64,000 nt of DNA from Lachnospiraceae bacterium (GTDB lineage Bacteria > Bacillota > Clostridia > Lachnospirales > Lachnospiraceae): positions 1-64,000 of the forward strand of contig JAJQGP010000015.1 in the NCBI GenBank assembly GCA_021200475.1. Direction: 5' to 3'. The translations under genes and the position numbers were made by a program. Under the pieces are notes generated by a model. That model did no database searches. It had not been told where the DNA came from and saw only the letters and a list, made by a program, of their open reading frames with translations. Each line of letters starts with the position of its first letter. Position 1 is the first letter of the stretch. This document shows, piece by piece, positions 17,150 through 23,583 of the stretch.

Positions 17150-17599
17150 TTACTTCATTACCGGAAGAATTTTCTCCACATCCGTGTGCGGTCTCGGGAT
17201 CACATGGGTCGCTACCAGCTCGCCAAGTCTGGAAGCCGCTGCGCTTCCGCTCTCTACTGCGGATTTTACTGCGCCTACATCGCCGCGCACCATTACTGTC
17301 ACCAGTCCGGAACCGATCTTTTCTGTACCAACGAGCGTTACATTCGCTGCCTTGCACATCTGATCCGCTGCCTCGATCGCTGCCGTCAGTCCTCTGGTTT
17401 CAATCATTCCCAATGCTTCCTGTGTCATTTTCTTTTCCTCCTTGTTGAATGTTGTATCGTTTGTTTCCTGTTTCACAATTTTTGTTTTTGCAGCTTCCGT
17501 GTTTTTATTTGCAGTCGATCGGTTCCTTGCCGTCCGCCTCGGCGCGTCCGCCTTTTTCGAAGCCGCCGTACCGGATGCTGCCTTTTTCTCGTCAGCCAT
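17150..17599 (-). CDS. BMC-H shell protein with basic N-terminal tail and internal start
   Basis: The C-terminal 92 residues (from the ATG at 17428, [13 protein letters not shown]) form a normal BMC-H hexamer subunit, nearly identical to the gene at 18057-18332. That ATG has a perfect AAGGAGG in front. The frame stays open upstream to an ATG at 17599 ([10 protein letters not shown]), which has its own GAGGA site. The long product would carry 57 extra residues rich in Lys, Arg, Ala and Thr, with no predicted structure. Long and short forms from one gene recall PduB/PduB'. The tail could bind cargo or nucleic acid (inference). If the long form is not made, the gene is 17150-17428. Confidence 0.82.
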   Translation of the reverse strand: MADEKKAASGTAASKKADAPRRTARNRSTANKNTEAAKTKIVKQETNDTTFNKEEKKMTQEALGMIETRGLTAAIEAADQMCKAANVTLVGTEKIGSGLVTVMVRGDVGAVKSAVESGSAAASRLGELVATHVIPRPHTDVEKILPVMK

Positions 17600-17663
17600 G
17601 CTTCTATTCCTCACACTCCATGTCCCGATTCAGACAGGACATTATGAAAACCTCCGGCCCTGG

Positions 17664-17969
17664 TCAGTCCAAAGCGCTGCCCTGCTCTCTCCATCTGGCT
17701 GCGCTCAATTCCACGATCCGGACAATCTCCTCGTGGGGACGCGCGATCACAGCCTTACAGACTGGTTTTTTGATTCCATTCGCGGCAGCGGCTTCCACTG
17801 CCTCCGTGACAGCGGCCACATCGCCCTGCACAATAATGGTCACCAGCCGTCCGCCGAGCTTGCGCTCCCAGGAGGCCAGCTCTACGCCAGCAGTTTTACA
17901 CATGATATCCAGCGCGTCAATCGCCGCTACTACACCTGAGACTTCTATAAAGCCATACGATTTATCCAT
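17664..17969 (-). CDS. BMC-H shell protein
   Basis: A 101-residue single-domain BMC protein (KSYGFIEVSGVVAAIDALDI at the start; GRLVTIIVQGDVAAVTEAVE; PVCKAVIARPHEEI). It diverges from the two near-identical BMC-H proteins and has a short charged C-terminal tail, so it probably forms a facet hexamer with a different pore. The ATG at 17969 with AGAGGGAA fits the domain start; the frame to 18038 lacks a site. Part of the run of four BMC-H genes. Confidence 0.9.
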   Translation of the reverse strand: MDKSYGFIEVSGVVAAIDALDIMCKTAGVELASWERKLGGRLVTIIVQGDVAAVTEAVEAAAANGIKKPVCKAVIARPHEEIVRIVELSAARWREQGSALD

Positions 17970-18056
17970 GGGCAAATTCCCTCTGTCAAAAATTCCCGTG
18001 CCCTTTACCGGCCTGTTTCCTGCCACAAATTCAGGCATTCGAAGTTCATCCTCCGA

Positions 18057-18332
18057 TCAGATCTTCGGCAGAATTTTCTCCACATCACTGTGCGGTCTCG
18101 GAATCACATGCGCCGCCACCAGCTCACCAAGTCTGGAGGCTGCCGCACTGCCGCTCTCAACCGCAGCCTTCACCGCTCCTACATCGCCGCGCACCATCAC
18201 GGTCACGAGGCCGGAACCGATCTTTTCTGTACCGGTCAGCGTCACCTCTGCTGATTTCGTCATCGCATCCGCCGCCTCGATCGCCGCCGTCAGTCCTCTG
18301 GTTTCAATCATTCCCAATGCTTCCTGTGCCAT
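18057..18332 (-). CDS. BMC-H shell protein (PduA/PduJ type)
   Basis: A 91-residue canonical hexameric shell protein ([57 protein letters not shown]). EKIGSGLV contains the GSG pore loop found in PduA, which conducts propanediol. It differs from the core of the 17150-17428 product at only about a dozen positions, so a recent duplication is likely. GCGGAGG precedes the start. Confidence 0.94.
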   Translation of the reverse strand: MAQEALGMIETRGLTAAIEAADAMTKSAEVTLTGTEKIGSGLVTVMVRGDVGAVKAAVESGSAAASRLGELVAAHVIPRPHSDVEKILPKI

Positions 18333-18357
18333 GGTTATCTACCTCCGCTTATTCTTT

Positions 18358-18672
18358 TTAATCTTTATCCAAGCCACTGATTTTCAACATTTTTTCCGTC
18401 CCCTCTTCCGGGTTCGGAATGATGTGGTGCTGCACCACGCCCGTCATACTCTCGGCTGCCCGCAGCCCCGCGTCCATCGCCGCCGTCACATCGGCCACGC
18501 TGCCGCGAAATTTTATGCAGACAAGAAGCGGTACCGGAAGCGCATCCGCGTTGGCCGGTTTGTTCTTGTCAAAGACCTCCAGGCGGACATTCGCCGCCTT
18601 GCAAACCGCGTCTGCCGCCACAAAAGCTGTCGTCATCCCGTAAACCTCTAAAATTCCCGCCGCTTCTGCCAT
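18358..18672 (-). CDS. BMC-H shell protein, divergent
   Basis: A 104-residue BMC-domain protein (AAGILEVYGMTTAFVAADAVCKAA; VPLLVCIKFRGSVADVTAAM; HHIIPNPEEGTEKML). The loop between strands 2 and 3 is longer than usual (FDKNKPANADALPVP) and would alter the pore face. The ATG at 18672 has AAGGAGG ten bases upstream. An ATG three codons earlier overlaps the site. First of the four BMC-H genes, after the alcohol dehydrogenase. Confidence 0.9.
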   Translation of the reverse strand: MAEAAGILEVYGMTTAFVAADAVCKAANVRLEVFDKNKPANADALPVPLLVCIKFRGSVADVTAAMDAGLRAAESMTGVVQHHIIPNPEEGTEKMLKISGLDKD

Positions 18673-18702
18673 ACGGTTCATGCCTCCTTGCGTTTATTGT
18701 TT

Positions 18703-18789
18703 CGTAACTGTTCCGTACCTTCACAGTTACGAGGCTTATCCCGCACAGATGCGGGATGCCGCCCCGGCGAGGGGACAACTCCTGTCCCC
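18703..18789. repeat. Three consecutive hairpins between adh and the shell genes
   Basis: CGTAACTGT/ACAGTTACG (18703-18731), ATCCCGC/GCGGGAT (18738-18757) and GGGGACA/TGTCCCC (18771-18789) follow one another in the 137-bp gap. None has a T tail. They could be RNA-stability or attenuation structures setting the shell-to-enzyme ratio, or a compound repeat. Confidence 0.7.
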
Positions 18790-18809
18790 ATTAGTATAGG
18801 GAAATACAC

Positions 18810-20024
18810 TCAATCGTTAATAATCGCAATTTTCAGACCGGTCATTGCCAGGTTGGTCTGCAGTGCTTCGTTGATCTGATCGAGCGGGAACCGGTCGGTA
18901 ATCAGGTCCGAAATCGGAAGCCCGATCGCCTTTGCCCTCCGCAGGAAATCAAAGGTCGTCGCGTAGTCGCGCAGATTGTATACCCAGGAACCTACAATCG
19001 TGATCTCTTTCGAGCAGATATCAAAATGCGGGTTGATCGTGGCGTCGCCGCCGTTCACAAAGAAGCCCAGCTCACAGAGACCACCGCCGTTGCGGATGAA
19101 TTTATAGATGTTGGAATGTCCGCCCGGCGCACCGGTGCACTGGAACGCAAAATCTGCCAGATGTCCGCCGAACGCATCCTTTACGCCGCCTGCCAGGGCT
19201 TCAATCCCCTTAAAGTTCTTGAAGTTAACGGAGGTTTCCGCGCCCATCTTTTTCGCGAATGCCAGCCGTCCCTCGTTGCCGTCTACCGCGCAGATATTTT
19301 CCACGCCCATCGTGCGCAGCACCGCGATACACAGAAGACCGATCGGACCGCAGCCCTGCACTACGACTCTGCTGTTAAAGCGGAGGATGCCGGTGGTCTT
19401 CGCACGCTCTACCGCGTGTACCAGCACTGCCGCCGGCTCAATCAGGATTCTTGAATCCAGGTCCAGATCGCTCACGTTAAAGAAGGTAGAGCCAAACCCG
19501 CCGCCGCGGATGAAGATGTAATCGGAAAACCAGCCATTCAGATGAACGTCGTCGTCCGGCAGAAGTCCGTATACATCCGCGCCGCCTACATTTTTCTTAT
19601 TCAGGTCGAACATCGTGATTTCCGGGTCATCCTTGAAAATCATGCAGGTGACGATCTTATCGCCGATTTTCACTGGTTTCCCGGCTGTATCCGTCTTTAC
19701 ATTTTTTCCCATGGCCACGATCTCACCCGTGCCCTCATGTCCCAGCGCGACCGGAATCAGACCAAAGGGGTCATTTTTGAACTCGTGCGCGTCTGTCCCG
19801 CAGACACCGCAGCCCTCTACCTTTACCAGAATATCATCATCGCCCACCGGCGGAATCGGATATTCCTTTACATCAAAATGATTTTTCGCCGTCAGCACAG
19901 CGACCCGCGCCGTCTTCGGGATGCCGCCGCGCACCGCGCCTGTGGAAGTACCTGCCGCGCTGCTGTTCATTCCGGCGAGAACCTGTCTGACGATCTCTTC
20001 TATATTAGCACTGTTCATTTCCAT
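18810..20024 (-). CDS. BMC-targeted zinc (MDR) alcohol dehydrogenase
   Basis: A 404-residue medium-chain dehydrogenase. An N-terminal amphipathic helix (NSANIEEIVRQVLAGM) and an Ala/Ser/Thr/Gly linker form a typical encapsulation peptide. The GroES-like domain follows with VEGCGVCGTDAHEF (catalytic zinc Cys) and GHEGTGEIVAMG. The Rossmann domain has VVQGCGPIGLLCIA. It should interconvert aldehydes and alcohols with NAD(H): propionaldehyde to propanol to recycle NADH, or lactaldehyde to 1,2-propanediol. Classical Pdu operons use the iron-type PduQ, which is not in this window. AGGAGG lies 11 bases upstream. Sixteen bases after pduP. Confidence 0.9.
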   Translation of the reverse strand: MEMNSANIEEIVRQVLAGMNSSAAGTSTGAVRGGIPKTARVAVLTAKNHFDVKEYPIPPVGDDDILVKVEGCGVCGTDAHEFKNDPFGLIPVALGHEGTGEIVAMGKNVKTDTAGKPVKIGDKIVTCMIFKDDPEITMFDLNKKNVGGADVYGLLPDDDVHLNGWFSDYIFIRGGGFGSTFFNVSDLDLDSRILIEPAAVLVHAVERAKTTGILRFNSRVVVQGCGPIGLLCIAVLRTMGVENICAVDGNEGRLAFAKKMGAETSVNFKNFKGIEALAGGVKDAFGGHLADFAFQCTGAPGGHSNIYKFIRNGGGLCELGFFVNGGDATINPHFDICSKEITIVGSWVYNLRDYATTFDFLRRAKAIGLPISDLITDRFPLDQINEALQTNLAMTGLKIAIIND

Positions 20025-20039
20025 AAATTTAATTACCTC

Positions 20040-21449
20040 CTACCGGATACACAGACTGTCTGTCATCACACAGCGTCTTCTCTTCGTAAAGGTACTGGCG
20101 CTGGTAAGGCCCTCGCCGGTGCGGCTTGCAATGGTAAAGGTACAGAAACCCTCGCCGCCAAAACCAATGGCTGAATAAGATGGCCCGTTCTTCACCAGGA
20201 TCGCTGTGTCAATCGCCTTCGCATATTTCGTGATGTTGTCCACGTTCTTAGAGTGAATGTGTGCGGAATGACGGTTGCCATGCTCCAGCCAGACAGCCTG
20301 TTCCACTGCATCGTCAAAATCCTTTGCCCGCACCATTCCCAGAATCGGCATCATCAGCTCCGTCGTAATCAGCGGATGCTCTTTTGGCCCCTCAAAGACG
20401 ATACAGCGGATGTTCGCCGGGGCATCCACGCCAATCATGGCGAGCAGCGTGCGCGCGTCGCGTCCCACGCATTTGCGGTTCAGCTTGCCGCCTTCGAGCA
20501 CGACTGCCGTGAGCGCGTCCTGTTCCTCTTTCGATGCCAGATAACAGTCGTTTTCCGTGACCAGGTAGTGCATCAGTTCATCCGCGATAGAGGACACCGC
20601 TACGATCTCCTTCTCCGCGATGCAGGGCAGATTGTTATCAAAGGTACAGCCATTCACGATATCCCGCGCCGCTTTGCGGATATCCGCTGTCTCATCCACC
20701 AGCGCCGGAGGATTGCCCGCGCCCGCGCCGATGCCGCGTTTGCCGGAGGAAAGCACCGCTGTCACCACGCCAGGGCCGCCGGTCGCGGCAATCAGGGGAA
20801 TGTCCTTGTGCTTCATCATGACACTGCTGGTCTCCAGTGTCGGCTTCTCCACGGTCACACAGACGTTATCCGGACCGCCCGCTTCCAGAGAAGCTTCGTT
20901 AATCAGATTGATCGCATAAATCGATGTCTGAATCGCCTGCGGATGCGGGTTAAACACCACCGTATTGCCGCCCGCCAGCATTCCGATCGTATTGCAGAGA
21001 ACCGTCTCGCTCGGATTCGTACACGGTGTAATCGCACCGATGACACCAAATGGCCCCATCTCGATCAGAGTCAGCCCCCGGTCGCCGGACCAGGCGGTCG
21101 TCGTGATATCCTCCGTGCCGGGCGTCTTGTCCGCCACCAGATGGTGCTTCAGAACCTTGTCGCCGACATTGCCCATGCCGGTCTCTTCCACACCCATACG
21201 CGCCAGGACTTCCGCGTTCTCATGGATCTTCTTTCTTATGCAGGAGATAATTTTTTCGCGCTGGTCCATGGACATGACCCGCACGATCTTCTGCGCGCTC
21301 TTTGCGGCCTCAATCGCCTCATTCATGTCCCTGAAAATACCGTGTTTTCCCGCAGAACCGGTATTTTCTCCGCTCATATGACCCTGTGCGTCCAGATTTT
21401 TCAGCACTGCCTGTACAATCTCCTGTACCATCGCTTCATTGATTGGCAT
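20040..21449 (-). CDS. pduP: CoA-acylating propionaldehyde dehydrogenase
   Basis: A 469-residue aldehyde dehydrogenase that oxidises propionaldehyde to propionyl-CoA with NAD. N-terminal encapsulation peptide PINEAMVQEIVQAVLKNL, then a Gly/Ser linker. The ALDH body shows FGVIGAITPCTNPSETVLCN and ATGGPGVVTAVLSSGKRGIG. The catalytic Cys lies in TFDNNLPCIAEKE. IGFGGEGFCTFTIASRTGEG at the C-terminus is typical of PduP/EutE. Full length. AGGAGG precedes the ATG. It lies between the aldolase and alcohol dehydrogenase genes with 12-15 bp gaps, so it is translated within one operon. Confidence 0.95.
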   Translation of the reverse strand: MPINEAMVQEIVQAVLKNLDAQGHMSGENTGSAGKHGIFRDMNEAIEAAKSAQKIVRVMSMDQREKIISCIRKKIHENAEVLARMGVEETGMGNVGDKVLKHHLVADKTPGTEDITTTAWSGDRGLTLIEMGPFGVIGAITPCTNPSETVLCNTIGMLAGGNTVVFNPHPQAIQTSIYAINLINEASLEAGGPDNVCVTVEKPTLETSSVMMKHKDIPLIAATGGPGVVTAVLSSGKRGIGAGAGNPPALVDETADIRKAARDIVNGCTFDNNLPCIAEKEIVAVSSIADELMHYLVTENDCYLASKEEQDALTAVVLEGGKLNRKCVGRDARTLLAMIGVDAPANIRCIVFEGPKEHPLITTELMMPILGMVRAKDFDDAVEQAVWLEHGNRHSAHIHSKNVDNITKYAKAIDTAILVKNGPSYSAIGFGGEGFCTFTIASRTGEGLTSASTFTKRRRCVMTDSLCIR

Positions 21450-21461
21450 GCGCTCTTCCTC

Positions 21462-22316
21462 CTAGGCACCCAGCTGCTCCAGCACCTGCTTTGTAATCTT
21501 CGCAACCAGCTCCGGATCTACACTATCTGTCTTTTTCTCAGACGGATCCCTGCCTACGAAATCATACTGATAACCCGGAAACTGCTTATAACTCTCATCC
21601 TCACAGATCCCGCAGTTGTGGCAGTTCTTTCCGTCCTTATTCTGGCAAAGGCTTGCCGGATGCTTTCCCGCCATGCCGAATTTACGGCGGATCGCATAAA
21701 GCTTTTCAATGTTCTTCTCGTCAAATTCCTTCGGGCCGCCCAGCATTTTCGACTGATAGAGGAGCTGTGCGTAGAACTCTACGGACTCCATCTTCATATA
21801 GGCCGCAGTCAGATCCGTCGACCAGGCCAGCGCGCCGTGATTCTCCAGAAGCACTGCATCAAAATACGGAAGATATTTTTCCAGGCGATCCGGAATCTCA
21901 TTCGTAGACGGTGTGCCGTACTCTGCGATCGGTACACACCCAAGAGCGATAATCGCTTCCGGCATAATCGGCTGTGTCAGCGGAATCCCCGCGATCGCAA
22001 AGGAAGTCGCGTAAACCGGATGCGCATGGATTACGCTGCCGACGTCCGGTCTCTTCTCATAGACTCTCATGTGCATCTTGATCTCAGACGACGGCTTAAA
22101 GCCCGGATTCGCCTGAATCACTTCGCCCTTTGCGTTCACCTTGCAGATGAAGTCCGGGGTCATAAAGCCCTTTGAGACACCGGTCGGCGTGCAGAGGAAC
22201 TCATTGTCATTCAGCTTAACAGAAATATTTCCGTCATTCGCCGCTACCATGTTGCGATCATAGATACGTTTTCCAATGTCGCAAATCTGTTTTTTGATCT
22301 CATACTCATTTACCAT
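21462..22316 (-). CDS. fucA: BMC-targeted class II aldolase (fuculose-1-phosphate aldolase type)
   Basis: A 284-residue class II aldolase/adducin protein cleaving a 6-deoxy-ketose-1-phosphate to DHAP and lactaldehyde. NDGNISVKL is the phosphate loop, VIHAHPVYATSFA the zinc pair, and LENHGALAWS the third metal site. After the catalytic domain comes a Cys-rich stretch (CQNKDGKNCHNCGIC, four Cys) and then a C-terminal amphipathic helix VDPELVAKITKQVLEQLGA, an encapsulation peptide. Such tailed aldolases mark fucose/rhamnose (GRM5) compartments. The ATG at 22316 has GGAGG; the frame to 22412 has no site. First gene after the promoter at 22454-22482. Confidence 0.93.
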   Translation of the reverse strand: MVNEYEIKKQICDIGKRIYDRNMVAANDGNISVKLNDNEFLCTPTGVSKGFMTPDFICKVNAKGEVIQANPGFKPSSEIKMHMRVYEKRPDVGSVIHAHPVYATSFAIAGIPLTQPIMPEAIIALGCVPIAEYGTPSTNEIPDRLEKYLPYFDAVLLENHGALAWSTDLTAAYMKMESVEFYAQLLYQSKMLGGPKEFDEKNIEKLYAIRRKFGMAGKHPASLCQNKDGKNCHNCGICEDESYKQFPGYQYDFVGRDPSEKKTDSVDPELVAKITKQVLEQLGA

Positions 22317-22453
22317 GATTTTGCCTCCGTGTGTTCTTCCGCTATGCGGACGCGCTGCCGCAGACCGGAATGTTTTTGTGCTTCCACTTACCGCTGCGAC
22401 TTTCCTCCGCAAGAGGCGTGTGGGGTGATTAGATTTATCATTTTCTGACTTTT

Positions 22454-22482
22454 ATCCTACAACGCTCCACACAATCCGTCAA
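22454..22482 (-). promoter_or_regulatory. Internal promoter of the BMC operon, before fucA
   Basis: Minus strand TTGACG (22477-22482), 17-bp spacer, TAGGAT (22454-22459), about 140 bp upstream of fucA. Confidence 0.75.
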
Positions 22483-22545
22483 GTATTTCTTGTTGATTTT
22501 TGTTGGATTTTCTGTGTTTTGTGTTGGATTTCGTTTTGTTTCACA
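22483..22545 (-). promoter_or_regulatory. Candidate operator repeats upstream of the fucA promoter
   Basis: On the minus strand the motif AATCCAACA(C/A)AAA occurs twice and ATCAACAAGAAATA once, directly upstream of the -35 box. Similar A/T-rich CAACA-type motifs lie ahead of the dehydratase promoter. DeoR proteins often bind such direct repeats. Assignment to the DeoR gene at 13116 is inference. Confidence 0.45.
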
Positions 22546-22594
22546 GTTTCAGACAGCAGTTCGGTTCGCGGCCTGCTGTTCATAAGAGCTTTTT

Positions 22595-23386
22595 TTATCC
22601 CCCGATCTGGCAGTCCAGGCCGCAGACCGCATGCACTGCTTTTTTCAGCGTATCCATATGTTCCGCAGTCGGAGGGAGAATCTCTTTCATCTGATAATCC
22701 CGGCCCAGTCCGTCGTATTTGTCCTGTCCCAGCCGGTGATACGGCAAAAGATGAATTTTCCGCACCCCGGGCAGCGTCGCGGCAAAGCGCGTGATCGCCT
22801 GAATCTCTTCCACCGAATCGTTAAAGGTGGGAATGACCGGCACACGAATAATCAGCTCTGTCTGCCCGGAGAGTGCCACCTTTCTGGCATTTTCCAGCAT
22901 CAGAGCATTATTCCTGCCCGTAAATTCCTTATGCTTCGCCCCATTCATGTGCTTGATATCCATCAGATAACGATCCAGCCAGGGAAGAATCGCCTCGATC
23001 TTCTCCCAGGGCGCACAGGCCATACTTTCAATCGCGGTGTTAATGCCATGCTCCTTCGCCGCCCGCAAAAGAGCTGCGGTAAATTCCGGCTGACAGAGGC
23101 ATTCGCCGCCGGAAAGCGTCATCCCGCCGCCGGAGCGGTAATAATACGGGCGATCCTGCTCCACCTCGGAGAGCATCTCACGCACCGTCACATCCCTGCC
23201 AATCGTCTTCTCCACGCCCTGCACCTTCATCGTCTGAATCCGGTACTCCTGCGACTCCGGATTGCAGCACCAGCGGCAGCGGAGCACACATCCCTTCAGA
23301 AATACGATCGTGCGTATCCCAGGGCCATCGTGAATGGAATACCGCTGAATATCAAAAACGCGGCCGGTCGTGTCCATGTAATCCAT
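22595..23386 (-). CDS. Glycyl-radical enzyme activase (radical SAM)
   Basis: A 263-residue activating enzyme that uses S-adenosylmethionine to place the glycyl radical on the dehydratase. VFDIQRYSIHDGPGIRTIVF is the family N-terminus. CVLRCRWC is the CxxxCxxC cluster motif. SGGGMTLSGGECLCQPEF is the SAM-binding GGE region. The ferredoxin-like insert with two extra 4Fe-4S clusters found in many dehydratase activases is absent, so it resembles the short PflA type. The start is chosen at 23386 with AGAGGAGG five bases upstream. Follows the dehydratase gene by about 200 bp. Confidence 0.93.
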   Translation of the reverse strand: MDYMDTTGRVFDIQRYSIHDGPGIRTIVFLKGCVLRCRWCCNPESQEYRIQTMKVQGVEKTIGRDVTVREMLSEVEQDRPYYYRSGGGMTLSGGECLCQPEFTAALLRAAKEHGINTAIESMACAPWEKIEAILPWLDRYLMDIKHMNGAKHKEFTGRNNALMLENARKVALSGQTELIIRVPVIPTFNDSVEEIQAITRFAATLPGVRKIHLLPYHRLGQDKYDGLGRDYQMKEILPPTAEHMDTLKKAVHAVCGLDCQIGG

Positions 23387-23583
23387 GTCATCCTCCTCTA
23401 TGCCCGTATATGCCAAATTACGAAGAAGTCCTGATTATCTAATATCCAGCCCCTCTGACATGCAAGCATGTCTCGTGACTGGCTATTACATATTTTATCA
23501 GGAAACAACTGTTGCTGTTTCCTGGCGCGCGGGTGTGGGCAGCATAGCTGCCAGATTCCATTCACACCCGTGCGCATAAGACG

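Noticed and set aside
20253-22175. A 640-codon open frame on the plus strand
   Set aside because: It is antisense to pduP and the aldolase, both clearly recognised with ribosome sites. Its product has no domain features and is rich in Arg/His, typical of a shadow frame in GC-rich DNA.
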